Below are positions 26,001-34,654 of a DNA stretch of 64,000 nt, one piece after another. Source of the DNA: Bacillus massiliigorillae (GTDB lineage Bacteria > Bacillota > Bacilli > Bacillales > DSM-1321); assembly GCF_000380245.2 (NCBI RefSeq), contig NZ_HG428743.1, positions 123,059 through 187,058 of the forward strand, written 5' to 3'. The first letter of the stretch is position 1, and each line of letters starts with the position of its first letter. Made by a program: the position numbers and the translations under genes. Under the pieces are notes generated by a model. That model saw only the letters and a list, made by a program, of their open reading frames with translations. It searched no databases and was not told where the DNA came from.

Positions 26001-26678
26001 TTAATAAGCAGAATTAGATTGTTGTCCGTTCACAATAGCAATACCAGAACTTGCTCCAATTCGTGTTGCACCTGCTGCTACTAATGCTTCAACATCAGCA
26101 AGATTACGTACACCACCTGAAGCTTTAACTCCTAAATCAGGTCCAACTGTTTTACGCATTAATGCGATATCAGCTACTGTTGCTCCACCAGTAGAGAAAC
26201 CTGTTGATGTTTTCACAAAATCTGCTCCAGCTTTTACAGAAAGCTCACAAGCACGTACTTTTTCTTCATCTGTTAATAAGCATGTTTCAATAATTACTTT
26301 CGTTAATGCTTTTCCTTTAGCTGCGTCTACAACTGCTTGAATGTCTCTTAAAACAAGCTCATCATTCTTATCTTTAAGAGCACCAATGTTGATAACCATA
26401 TCTACTTCAGTTGCACCTTTTTCAATTGCATCCTTCGTTTCAAACGCTTTTGTTTCAGGAGTTGAAGCACCTAATGGGAATCCGATTACTGTACATACTT
26501 TTACTTCAGGAGTGTCCTTTAAGATTTCGTATGCTGTCGCAATTTGTGATGGGTTCACACATACAGATGCAAAGCGATGTTCCTTTGCTTCTTTTGCTAA
26601 TTGGATGACTGCTTCACGGCTAGCATCCGCCTTTAATAATGTGTGGTCGATTAAACGTGCTACTTGTTCTTTATTCAT
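26001..26678 (-). CDS. deoC: Deoxyribose-phosphate aldolase
   Basis: 225 residues, the family length. It splits 2-deoxyribose-5-phosphate into glyceraldehyde-3-phosphate and acetaldehyde, the last step of deoxynucleoside use. The TIM-barrel motifs are clear: IDHTLLKADAS at the start, VCTVIGFPLGAST, the ATEVDMVINIGAL strand, KVIIETCLL, the Schiff-base lysine in GADFVKTSTGFS and GVKASGGVR. GGAGGA precedes the ATG. It follows pdp by 45 bases in the same operon, under the DeoR-type promoter near 28120. Confidence 0.97.
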   Translation of the reverse strand: MNKEQVARLIDHTLLKADASREAVIQLAKEAKEHRFASVCVNPSQIATAYEILKDTPEVKVCTVIGFPLGASTPETKAFETKDAIEKGATEVDMVINIGALKDKNDELVLRDIQAVVDAAKGKALTKVIIETCLLTDEEKVRACELSVKAGADFVKTSTGFSTGGATVADIALMRKTVGPDLGVKASGGVRNLADVEALVAAGATRIGASSGIAIVNGQQSNSAY

Positions 26679-26723
26679 GTTGTATTCCTCCGTTTGGTTG
26701 ATATTATCTATTTAAATGATTAA

Positions 26724-28025
26724 TTAATGAATTTCTGCATGTACAAGGACAGGATTTTCAACTTTTGTAGATGAAATTCTGTATGAATCATAAATACGTT
26801 CCATTACATCCTCTACATTTTCACGATTGCTGTGGATTGTAACGATTGTATCGCCTTTTTTCACTTCGTCACCGATTTTCTTATGAAGCATTAAACCAAC
26901 TGCCAGATCAACAATTGATTCTTTTGTTGCGCGACCGGCACCAAGAATCATTGCTGCTGTTCCAATGCTATCAGCTTCAATTTCTGCTACGAAGCCATCT
27001 TCTTTAGCCAATACTGGAATTTCGTATTTTGCTGCTGCTAATTTAGATGGGTCATCAATGACAGATGCGTCTCCACCCTGCGCTGTAACGAACTCTTTAA
27101 ATACTTCTAACGCTTTGCCATTTGCAATAACTTCTTCTAACATTTGACGTGCTTCTTCAACCGTTTCAGCATGTTTAGCTAAAACAACCATCTTGCTTCC
27201 TAAAGTTAAGCAAAGCTCTTCTAAATCTTTTGGTCCTTGCCCACGAAGAGTATCAATCGCTTCTTTTACTTCTAAAGCATTACCAATAGCCAATCCAAGT
27301 GGTTGATTCATATCAGAAATAACAGCCATTGTATCACGCCCAACATTCTTTCCGATTTCAACCATTGCATGCGCAAGCTCTTTCGCACTTTCTACATCTT
27401 TCATAAATGCGCCAGCACCTACTTTTACATCAAGTACGATTGCATCCGAACCAGAAGCGATTTTTTTACTCATAATAGAACTTGCCATTAAAGGAATAGA
27501 GTTAACTGTAGCAGTAACGTCTCTTAAACCATAGATTTTCTTATCTGCTGGTGTTAAATTGCCAGTTGGACCTGTTACAGCCACTTTCACTTCATTTACT
27601 TGCTTAATAAATTGATCTGCCTCAATCTCTGATTGGAAACCAGGAATAGCTTCAAATTTATCAACTGTTCCACCTGTGTGACCAAGTCCGCGACCAGAAA
27701 GCTTTGCGACTGGTACACCTACAGCTGCTACAAGAGGAGCTAATACAATTGTTGTTGTATCACCAACACCACCTGTGCTGTGCTTGTCTACTTTTATACC
27801 TTCAATCGCAGACAAATCAATTTGATCACCTGATTCAACCATCGCCATTGTCATGTTAGCTGTTTCTTCAGCCGTCATTCCTTTAAAGAATACAGACATT
27901 AAGAAAGATGACATTTGGTAATCAGGAATGGAACCATTTGTATAACCATCAACCATAAAATAGATTTCTTCTTTTGTTAATTCGCCACCGTCGCGTTTTT
28001 TCTCAATTAAATCTACCATTCTCAT
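26724..28025 (-). CDS. pdp: Pyrimidine-nucleoside phosphorylase
   Basis: 433 residues. It cleaves uridine, thymidine and deoxyuridine with phosphate to give the base and (deoxy)ribose-1-phosphate. The N-terminal signature (MRMVDLIEKKRDGGELTKEE), the phosphate-binding KHSTGGVGDTTT loop, SGRGLGHTGGT and the DVKVGAGAFM segment are all present, and a lipoyl-like C-terminal domain follows. GAGGAG precedes the ATG. It leads the pdp-deoC operon from a promoter with two DeoR-type half-sites. Confidence 0.97.
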   Translation of the reverse strand: MRMVDLIEKKRDGGELTKEEIYFMVDGYTNGSIPDYQMSSFLMSVFFKGMTAEETANMTMAMVESGDQIDLSAIEGIKVDKHSTGGVGDTTTIVLAPLVAAVGVPVAKLSGRGLGHTGGTVDKFEAIPGFQSEIEADQFIKQVNEVKVAVTGPTGNLTPADKKIYGLRDVTATVNSIPLMASSIMSKKIASGSDAIVLDVKVGAGAFMKDVESAKELAHAMVEIGKNVGRDTMAVISDMNQPLGLAIGNALEVKEAIDTLRGQGPKDLEELCLTLGSKMVVLAKHAETVEEARQMLEEVIANGKALEVFKEFVTAQGGDASVIDDPSKLAAAKYEIPVLAKEDGFVAEIEADSIGTAAMILGAGRATKESIVDLAVGLMLHKKIGDEVKKGDTIVTIHSNRENVEDVMERIYDSYRISSTKVENPVLVHAEIH

Positions 28026-28115
28026 AAAAATCCAACTCCTCTTTCCAGTTATTTATTGTTCTAATTGTCTATTCATTTACCCAAATGGGTTACTTATACT
28101 TATGTAATCGATAAT

Positions 28116-28168
28116 ACTATAACACCTTTTTGAACAAATGTAAAAACATTATTGAACTTTTGTAAAAC
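28116..28168 (-). promoter_or_regulatory. pdp-deoC promoter with DeoR-type operator
   Basis: On the minus strand, TTTACA (28139-28144) and TATAGT (28116-28121) are 17 bases apart. Two direct repeats overlap and precede it: TTTACAAAAGTTCAAT, then TTTACATTTGTTCAAA. The same arrangement recurs in front of nupC at 30418-30470, so these are very likely the binding sites of the DeoR encoded at 30564. Confidence 0.8.
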
Positions 28169-28172
28169 CTAT

Positions 28173-28778
28173 TTATTCTAATGCTTGTTGATTAGTACGC
28201 AATTCAAATCCTGCCTTCACAAAATAAAGAACAGACACCACTAATACGACAATCCATATTCTTTGAATCATTACTTCTTCCCATATTCCTATCAAGGTTA
28301 GTAAAGCAGGAAAAGTCAAAGTGACAAAAGATTGAACAAACGCTACTTTACCTACATAATCTGCAATCGGCTTCTTTAAAACGTTTAAAACATAAAACAA
28401 ATACCATAAAAATGCCCACATGACCCAAGTAAGAGCCTGCACATAATTTTGAAAGTGGAATGCAGAAACAAACGCATAAAAAATAGCAATCATCGTTACC
28501 CATGCACTAAACCAACCAAGCCCACTTCCGTCCATTCCTTTATAAAAAGTAAAAGACACATATAAGAAGGTCAGACCAAACAAGAAAGTCGCCGTATAAC
28601 CATAGATTGTCCAAGTATTTTGATCTGAAACCATAATGAGATAAAGAGGAATGATAATTTGAAGAATCCCCACAAAAAAATTAAAAATCGCTACGCTCTT
28701 TGTCTCTGCCTTTTTACGTAGCATTAAACTATTCAAAAATAAAACTGCCCCTGAGAGCAGTACGCCTACATTAGCCAT
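28173..28778 (-). CDS. AmiS/UreI-family amide/urea channel
   Basis: 201 residues with six hydrophobic segments and almost no loops, the size and layout of AmiS/UreI proton-gated urea or amide channels (MANVGVLLSGAVLFLNSLML start, WTIYGYTATFLFGLTFLYVS, WVMWAFLWYLFYVL). GGAGGT precedes the ATG. It lies between nupC and pdp, in the same direction, with no urease or amidase gene in the window. The substrate here is therefore unknown; a role in small amide, urea or base-breakdown product passage is only a guess. Confidence 0.82.
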   Translation of the reverse strand: MANVGVLLSGAVLFLNSLMLRKKAETKSVAIFNFFVGILQIIIPLYLIMVSDQNTWTIYGYTATFLFGLTFLYVSFTFYKGMDGSGLGWFSAWVTMIAIFYAFVSAFHFQNYVQALTWVMWAFLWYLFYVLNVLKKPIADYVGKVAFVQSFVTLTFPALLTLIGIWEEVMIQRIWIVVLVVSVLYFVKAGFELRTNQQALE

Positions 28779-28806
28779 TATTTTTTACCTCCATTTTTCA
28801 TCTGAA

Positions 28807-28877
28807 TCCCTTATTTGCTATAAGGGAATCAAAAAAGAAGCAGTGATAACTAAATAGCAACAACTACTTCTTTTTTA
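28807..28877 (-). terminator. Hairpins between nupC and the channel gene
   Basis: TCCCTTAT...ATAAGGGA (28807-28827) and an imperfect GAAGCAGT/AACTACTTC stem flanked by A6 and T6 (28831-28876) lie just after nupC. The second has a U-tract on the minus strand. Confidence 0.6.
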
Positions 28878-28886
28878 AAATTTAAA

Positions 28887-30068
28887 TTAAATAACTAAAC
28901 CAACAATTGTAGCCGTTAAGATACTAACAAGTGTAGCTCCAAACAATAACTTTAAGCCAAAACGTGCTACTACATTCCCTTGCTTTTCATTCAAACCTTT
29001 AACTGCTCCGGAAATAATACCGATAGATGAAAAGTTTGCAAAAGATACAAGGAATACTGAAATAATACCAAGTGTATGCGCACTCATAGACTTAGATACT
29101 TCCCCAAGGCTAACCATAGCAACAAACTCATTCGTTACTAATTTAGTTGCCATAATTCCTCCGGCAGAAACAGCATCTGCCCACGGTACCCCCATAAGGA
29201 AAGCAACTGGAGCAAAGATATATCCTAGTATTTCTTGGAACGATATACCGATTACCATATCAAATAAGGAGTTGATTAAATCCATTAACGCTACGAAACC
29301 GATCAGCATCGCTCCAACAATAATGGCTACCTTAAATCCATCCATGATATATTCGCCAAGCATTTGGAAGAATGATTGCTTATGCTCATCTTCAATCGTT
29401 AAAATATCTTCGCTTTCATCTACTTTATATGGATTAATGATTGAAACAATAATAAATCCACCAAATAAGTTCAATACAATCGCCGTTACCACATATTTCG
29501 GTTCAATCATCGTCATATATGCCCCAACAATCGCCATAGAAACGGTCGACATTGCCGACGCACATAATGTATACATTCGCTGTGGTGTAAGCTTATCTAA
29601 TTGTTTTTTTACAGTAATGAATACTTCAGATTGACCTACCATTGCAGAAGCAACAGCATTGTATGATTCCAATTTACCCATGCCATTTACTTTACTAATT
29701 AATAAACCTACCCACTTCATGAAGAAAGGAAGGATTTTAAAGTGCTGCAAAATTCCTATCAATACAGATACAAAGACAATCGGTAATAATACATCTATAA
29801 AGAAAGGAGACTCTCCATCATTCGCTAACCCGCCAAAAACAAATGATATACCTGTATTTGCGTAAGACAGTAAATGATCAAATACATTGGCTATTCCTTT
29901 AATTAGAACATAACCAAACTTTGTATTTAGCAATAATGCTGCCAATAAAAATTGGATAATCAGCATTAGGACTATATTTTTGTACTTGATTTCCTTTTTA
30001 TTTTTACTCATTACCAGAGCTAAACCAAAAACAAGTAGCAATCCACAAAAAGATATTAAGTATCTCAT
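28887..30068 (-). CDS. nupC: NupC-type nucleoside/proton symporter 1
   Basis: 393 residues from the ATG at 30068, which follows GGAGGAG; the longer frame up to 30167 lacks a ribosome site. About eight to ten membrane segments. Concentrative nucleoside transporter motifs are present: the gate region YTLCASAMSTVSMAIVGAYM, ILGYIFAPVAFLMGVPWADA and TKLVTNEFVAM, ending in SFANFSSIGIISGAVKGL. It imports pyrimidine nucleosides with protons and feeds pdp and deoC downstream. Its transcript starts at the DeoR-type promoter 340 bases upstream. Confidence 0.93.
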   Translation of the reverse strand: MRYLISFCGLLLVFGLALVMSKNKKEIKYKNIVLMLIIQFLLAALLLNTKFGYVLIKGIANVFDHLLSYANTGISFVFGGLANDGESPFFIDVLLPIVFVSVLIGILQHFKILPFFMKWVGLLISKVNGMGKLESYNAVASAMVGQSEVFITVKKQLDKLTPQRMYTLCASAMSTVSMAIVGAYMTMIEPKYVVTAIVLNLFGGFIIVSIINPYKVDESEDILTIEDEHKQSFFQMLGEYIMDGFKVAIIVGAMLIGFVALMDLINSLFDMVIGISFQEILGYIFAPVAFLMGVPWADAVSAGGIMATKLVTNEFVAMVSLGEVSKSMSAHTLGIISVFLVSFANFSSIGIISGAVKGLNEKQGNVVARFGLKLLFGATLVSILTATIVGLVI

Positions 30069-30356
30069 AAGCTCCTCCATCAATATATATCTTATTTTTT
30101 GGCGTTCGTACTTCATACTACAAGCCTTTTTTTCGCTCATTCTGTAGACATATCGAAGTATGAACAACAGCTAGACCTTAACTAAAAAAATCAGTAGTCA
30201 GATGTCAGACAAGTACTTTCTGCACTTTTTGTAAAAATGAATCTAGCAAAAAGATAATATTTTAGCTATATTCATATAGATTCTCACATAAATATACATA
30301 TACACTCATTGTTCCAATTGCATTACCATGTGAGATTGTAATCAAAATTCTATGTA

Positions 30357-30370
30357 AGAAAGCGCTGTCA
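30357..30370. promoter_or_regulatory. Probable CcpA cre site
   Basis: AGAAAGCGCTGTCA matches the cre consensus TGWNANCGNTNWCA at 13 of 14 positions. It lies about 45 bases downstream of the nupC promoter start, a classic roadblock position. Carbon catabolite repression of deo genes is known in B. subtilis. Confidence 0.65.
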
Positions 30371-30417
30371 ACCTTATGAAATCTCATTTTAATAGTGAAG
30401 TTCGTTTTTCCTATTTC

Positions 30418-30470
30418 ACTATAACAGCTCATTTGACATTTGTAAAACAAATAATGAACTTTTGTAAAAA
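30418..30470 (-). promoter_or_regulatory. nupC promoter with DeoR-type operator
   Basis: Minus-strand TTTACA (30441-30446) and TATAGT (30418-30423) are 17 bases apart, with TTTTTACAAAAGTTCATTA just upstream. The block matches the pdp promoter. A third partial copy, TTTTTACAAAAAGTGCA, lies at about 30224-30240. The leader to nupC (about 340 bases) holds no convincing gene. Confidence 0.78.
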
Positions 30471-30477
30471 CCATCAT

Positions 30478-30530
30478 TGGTCTTTTTTGATGGATACTGA
30501 TGCTCCTTGGCTTATGCCCAATCAAAAAAA
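30478..30530. repeat. Hairpin repeat of a second family, copy 1
   Basis: TCTTTTTTGATGG...CCCAATCAAAAAAAG forms an imperfect stem around a loop containing GATGCTCCTTGGCTTA. A copy with the same arms and loop words lies at 40139-40195. Confidence 0.5.
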
Positions 30531-30563
30531 GCATGGCAGTCTCTAGATGACTGCCATGCTTTT
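30527..30563 (-). terminator. Terminator of deoR
   Basis: AAAAGCATGGCAGTC pairs perfectly with GACTGCCATGCTTTT. It begins right after the deoR stop and is followed by a U-tract on the minus strand. Confidence 0.9.
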
Positions 30564-31517
30564 CTAGTCGTTGGATTCTTCTTTATTGAGAAGAATTTTA
30601 GCCGTATATGCATCTGTTATTAAAACATTACACATCTTCGACTTAATTGCTCCCCATATTCCATCTACTTTTTTCAAACCACCTGCAACTAGAATGGATT
30701 GTTCTTTCTTCTTTAAATCCTCTAACTCAATGCCAATGGTTCTCGCATTCAGCTCTTCATTGCAAATATGACCATCTTTATCAAAGAATCGAGAGGCTAT
30801 ATCCCCTACCGCATGCTCTGAGATGACCTTTTCGTCTTCATCGGTAAAATAACCTAATTGAAAAAGAAGAGAATCTGTTTGCGGAACGCCCACTGTATAA
30901 ACAGCAATATTAGCTTCTTTTCCTATCGTTAGTAAGCTACGAATATGACGGTCTGCTTCTATCGCTTGCTTAACCACAACATGGTCTACTATAGCTGGCA
31001 AAGGTAACTGATACAGCGTTGCATCAAATGCTTTCTCAAACAAGTGTAACGTTTCAGAAGCGTAGGTTTTCTTCTGTGAATGACTGACTCCGCCTTTTAA
31101 CTGTACAACCTTCACATCTCGCACTGATTTATGTTCCAAATGAGTTGCTACTTGATACAAAGTTGTACCCCAAGTAACACCAATCACATCTTCATCCTTA
31201 ACAATACTGCTCACATAGTCTGCCGCAATTTTGCCTATCGCTTGCTTAACAATATTCTCTTCATACATTGGAACAGAAACAACTATTGCTTTTTTTAATC
31301 CTAGTTTTTCTTCCAGTTCAGTCCCTAGTACACGACAATTTTCAGAAGGGTCCATTATTTTTATTTCAACAATGCCTTCCTCTTTGGCCTGTTGTAATAG
31401 CCTTGATACAGTTGGTCTAGATACGCCTAACTTCTTGGCTACCTCCATCTGGCTGAAATCCATTTGATAATAAAGTTTAGCTGCCTCAACCATCTTTTTA
31501 CTTTTTTCGCACTCCAT
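30564..31517 (-). CDS. deoR: DeoR, SorC-family deoxynucleoside repressor
   Basis: 317 residues. An N-terminal HTH (about 10-50, MDFSQMEVAKKLGVSRPTVS) is joined to a SorC-type sugar-phosphate-binding domain (VIGVTWGTTLYQVATHL, LFQLGYFTDEDE, SILVAGGLKKVDGIWGAI). In B. subtilis this protein represses dra-nupC-pdp and is released by deoxyribose-5-phosphate. Here it is divergent in unit but not in strand: it sits between the two NupC genes, and its likely targets are the paired-repeat promoters at 28116 and 30418. AAAGGGCTG precedes the ATG. Confidence 0.93.
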   Translation of the reverse strand: MECEKSKKMVEAAKLYYQMDFSQMEVAKKLGVSRPTVSRLLQQAKEEGIVEIKIMDPSENCRVLGTELEEKLGLKKAIVVSVPMYEENIVKQAIGKIAADYVSSIVKDEDVIGVTWGTTLYQVATHLEHKSVRDVKVVQLKGGVSHSQKKTYASETLHLFEKAFDATLYQLPLPAIVDHVVVKQAIEADRHIRSLLTIGKEANIAVYTVGVPQTDSLLFQLGYFTDEDEKVISEHAVGDIASRFFDKDGHICNEELNARTIGIELEDLKKKEQSILVAGGLKKVDGIWGAIKSKMCNVLITDAYTAKILLNKEESND

Positions 31518-31640
31518 TATATTCAGCCCTTTAAATATACATTTGTATTCATATTGTTACACATATGTAAATACCCATGCAAGGATAAAAATATTTCTAC
31601 TAAACGACGAAATATTGAAAGCTATAGCTTTCTAAAAAAA

Positions 31641-31680
31641 TAAACGACATTAATTCCCCATTAATGTCGTTTATTTTCAC
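31641..31680 (-). terminator. Terminator of nupC-2
   Basis: TAAACGACATTAAT (31641-31654) pairs with ATTAATGTCGTTTA (31660-31673), followed on the minus strand by TTTTTTT. It lies 35 bases after the stop of the second NupC gene. Confidence 0.85.
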
Positions 31681-31712
31681 GATATTCATTTTTTTAAATA
31701 AACCGTGATTTA

Positions 31713-32936
31713 TTATCCAATAATCATTCCAGCAATCGCAGCACTTAAACATGATGCTAATGCACCAGCAATGATCGCTTTTACGCCTAAGCGTGCAATG
31801 TCTGGTCTACGTTTTGGTGAAAGCTTTCCAAGTCCTCCAAGTAAGATACCTAGAGAAGAAAGGTTCGCAAAACCGCATAATGCAAAGCTGATAATGATAA
31901 CTGATTTCTCAGATAAAGTATCGATAATTGGAGCAAAGTTGCTGTATGCAACAAATTCATTTACTACTAGTTTTTGCCCAATAAAGTTACCTGCTTGTAA
32001 GGCTTCTTCCCAAGGAACACCGATTACAAAAGCTAATGGAGCAAAAATATAGCTTAATATTAATTCAATCGATAGTTGATCGTAACCAAACCAACCACCA
32101 ACTAAACCTAAAAGTCCATTCAGTAATGCGATTAATGCAATAAAGGCAAGAAGCATCGCTCCAACATTTAGAGCAAGTTGCAGACCCGTTGATGCACCAT
32201 TTGCTGCCGCATCAATTACGTTTGAAGATGCTTCATCTTTAGCCATCTCAAATCCTTCCGCATCTTCTTGGCTTTGTTCCGTTTCAGGAATCATGATTTT
32301 AGCAAGTAATAGTCCAGCTGGTGCTGACATCACACTTGCAGCAAGTAAATATTCCAATGGAACACCCATTAAAGAATATCCGACTAACACACTACCAGAT
32401 ACAGAAGCTAAACCACAGACCATAACGGAGAATAATTCTGATTTAGTCAATTTGTCAATGAAAGGTTTTATAACGAGAGGAGCTTCCGTACAACCTACGA
32501 AGATGTTTGCAGTTGCAGAAAACGATTCAGCCTTTTTCGTACCTAATAGTTTTGAAAGGGCACCACCAACATATTTGATTACAATTTGCATAATGCCTAA
32601 ATAATATAAAACAGAGATTAATGCAGAGAAGAAAATAATAATACCTAAAACATTAAATAAGAAAACGTGTGTAATACCTGATTCTGGCGTGTAAAGACCA
32701 CCAACTAGAAAGTTAATTCCTTCATTAGCATAACCGATAACAGCGTTAACGCCATCAGTTACCTTTTGTAAAATAGTTCGTCCTAGTGGCCATTTCAACA
32801 CGATAAAAGCAAAGGAAATTTGAATGGCTAATGCCACTACCACCGTGCGAATATTAATTTTTCGTTTGTTATTAGAGAAAAGAAAAGCAATTCCTAAAAT
32901 ACAAAGAATCCCTAACAACCCCCATAGATAATTCAT
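31713..32936 (-). CDS. NupC/NupG-type nucleoside transporter 2
   Basis: 407 residues with about ten membrane segments and the CNT family blocks GLASVSGSVLVGYSLMGVPL, LSYIFAPLAFVIGVPWEEAL, FIGQKLVVNEFVAY and CGFANLSSLGILLGGLG. About 35-40% of positions appear shared with the copy at 28887, so this is a distinct paralog and probably differs in specificity; the purine-type NupG is one option. GAGGTGA precedes the ATG. It has its own leader and terminator, and the leader carries two PurR-box-like sequences. Confidence 0.9.
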   Translation of the reverse strand: MNYLWGLLGILCILGIAFLFSNNKRKINIRTVVVALAIQISFAFIVLKWPLGRTILQKVTDGVNAVIGYANEGINFLVGGLYTPESGITHVFLFNVLGIIIFFSALISVLYYLGIMQIVIKYVGGALSKLLGTKKAESFSATANIFVGCTEAPLVIKPFIDKLTKSELFSVMVCGLASVSGSVLVGYSLMGVPLEYLLAASVMSAPAGLLLAKIMIPETEQSQEDAEGFEMAKDEASSNVIDAAANGASTGLQLALNVGAMLLAFIALIALLNGLLGLVGGWFGYDQLSIELILSYIFAPLAFVIGVPWEEALQAGNFIGQKLVVNEFVAYSNFAPIIDTLSEKSVIIISFALCGFANLSSLGILLGGLGKLSPKRRPDIARLGVKAIIAGALASCLSAAIAGMIIG

Positions 32937-33071
32937 TATGTCACCTCATGATATTATTTTGTATAAAAACAACATTCATATTGTTTTTATGGAAATTTAA
33001 TATATCAGTATAATTTAATCTTTACAAGTGGGGATTTTTAGAAAACATATACATTCACGAGGTAACAGTAT

Positions 33072-33161
33072 AAAAATGTTCGTGTTTTTTTATCATCACA
33101 AGACTTATAATCAGCATTCATTTCACTTGTTTTATTCACCAATAAAAAATGTTCGTGTTTT
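33072..33161 (-). promoter_or_regulatory. Two PurR-box-like direct repeats upstream of nupC-2
   Basis: On the minus strand AAAACACGAACATTTTT occurs at 33144-33161 and again at 33072-33090. The ACGAACATT core matches the B. subtilis PurBox idea (AWWWCCGAACWWT), a factor known to control purine nucleoside transport. The 73-base direct spacing is not the usual close inverted pair. No purine riboswitch could be folded by eye. Confidence 0.45.
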
Positions 33162-33252
33162 GATAAAGAGTGCCATTAGGGCGCTCATTTTTTTACTAAA
33201 GTATCTGTTGGTTTAAAGTAAAATCTCCCCATTTTGTTTACATAGTCAAAAA

Positions 33253-33294
33253 AAATCCCAAGCTTCTCCTAGATGGTCAGCTTGGGATTTTTAT
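33253..33294. terminator. Hairpin AAATCCCAAGCT...AGCTTGGGATTT
   Basis: Arms 33253-33264 and 33279-33290 form a 12-bp stem with T on the right and A on the left. A near twin lies at 38246-38292. No plus-strand gene ends just before it. Confidence 0.65.
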
Positions 33295-33538
33295 TTATAC
33301 CTATACTATCATTTTTCAAATAACAATTTAGATTATTTTAATCGAAAATTTGGTAATGAAACATCAATCCTTCTGATAATTCATTAGTAATTCTATACTA
33401 AATGTATTTTATTCAAATCAAATCTGAAATATTTAATGAACTAGTTTTTCGGGAGTGATAATGTGACATTTCCCTATATTTACCTGATGTTTTCAAATGA
33501 TTTTAATGCATAAAATATTTTTAGGGAGTGAGTTTTTA

Positions 33539-34252
33539 TTGAGGTTAAAATACTTAATTACGTGTTTTGTAAGTGCATTATTTATGAGTTTTATACTTTC
33601 TTCAGTTTATAATGCCGTAGCTATTAAGAATTTCAAAAACGAAGCACAATTACTAATTAGTAAGACAAAAATGAATGATCTGTTAGTTTATAATGATTTA
33701 AATCAAGAAGGTAACACCATAAATATATCCTTTACACCAACTAAAACATTTGAATCATTAAGTACTGAAGACCAATTTGTATATTTATCACAATTTCATA
33801 GGCTATTAAGATTTCATCTTAAAAATGGTCCTACTATGAATTCTTATTATTCAAAGGATATTAGATTTCATCTTAAGGTGAATAACATTCCATATAAGTA
33901 TTATGATGTACATAATGAAAGGTTTAGTCTATACATACATAAAGGTGTTTTAGAAATTGGTCAATCCAAAATTCTTGAAACCACTGTTAAAAATTCGACT
34001 ACCTTTATAACGAATCACATTGAACCAAACATCAAATACAAAACAAATGGCTACTATGATGTTGAGATTATTGAATATATGCAAAGGTTTGCGAACCTAT
34101 TAACTAAAAATGGAATGAATATAAATCTAAATAAAGATGGTCATTTAATAGCTACAGAAACCATGGAAAAGTATAAGTTAACCTTTGATGATTTTAACAA
34201 AATTTTTTTTAGATGGTATTTCTTCGCTTTTGATAATCCTTTCAACGCTTAA
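33539..34252 (+). CDS. Paralog 4 of the new membrane-anchored family (237 aa)
   Basis: I start it at the TTG at 33539, which has AGGGAGTGAG 7 bases upstream; the ATG at 33497 has no ribosome site. One membrane helix (about 5-22), then the family's external part, in the same subgroup as paralog 2 (QFVYLSQFHRLLRFHLKNG; GYYDVEIIEYMQRFANLLTK; YKLTFDDFNKIFFRWYFF). A terminator follows at once. Confidence 0.78.
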   Translation: MRLKYLITCFVSALFMSFILSSVYNAVAIKNFKNEAQLLISKTKMNDLLVYNDLNQEGNTINISFTPTKTFESLSTEDQFVYLSQFHRLLRFHLKNGPTMNSYYSKDIRFHLKVNNIPYKYYDVHNERFSLYIHKGVLEIGQSKILETTVKNSTTFITNHIEPNIKYKTNGYYDVEIIEYMQRFANLLTKNGMNINLNKDGHLIATETMEKYKLTFDDFNKIFFRWYFFAFDNPFNA

Positions 34253-34281
34253 TCCGGTATATTTTTATACTGGATTTTTTT
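34253..34281 (+). terminator. Terminator of paralog 4
   Basis: TCCGGTATA (34253-34261) pairs with TATACTGGA (34266-34274) with one G-U pair, followed by TTTTTT. Confidence 0.8.
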
Positions 34282-34425
34282 ATTAGACAAATATAAATCA
34301 AAAGGTAATACAGCCACAAGTGATGAAGGTGCAATGAATATCATTCATGCACCTGTGGTTGGCAATAATAGTCTTTCAAGAATCCCATTACCGTTAGTCA
34401 GCTTTTGCCTTTAGCTGCGAAAGTA

Positions 34426-34614
34426 TCAATGGTTACTGAAATTCCTTAATCCCATTGCATTAATAGGTCCTTCAAAAGACAAATTAAATACGATCTCAGC
34501 TATTTCTTCCGGTGATTGTTTCATACCCGTGTTTAACCAATGTAAGATGACTCCAAAATGAGCTGAAGCAATATACGCCATAAAAACATCAATAAGTAAA
34601 AGTAATTTTTTATT
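34426..34614 (-). pseudogene. C-terminal remnant of a TetR-family regulator
   Basis: Reading minus-strand codons gives LLLLIDVFMAYIASAHFGVI, LHWLNTGMKQSPEEIAEIVF and NLSFEGPINAMG, then TGA at 34426. This is the typical last helix pair of AcrR/TetR proteins (WLxxGMxxSPEEIAEIxxxL). A stop lies upstream at 34615, and no HTH is present, so only about 60 codons survive. Confidence 0.7.
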
Positions 34615-34654
34615 CTAACTTTTGGGATGCGTCACCTTTAACTTCCACTTTTTC

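Noticed and set aside
30262..30534. 90-aa minus-strand frame in the nupC leader
   Set aside because: It spans the -10/-35 boxes, the cre site and a terminator; no ribosome site at a good start and unlikely composition.
32937..33240. Purine riboswitch upstream of nupC-2
   Set aside because: I could not find the three-helix junction words of a purine riboswitch; only PurR-like boxes are visible.
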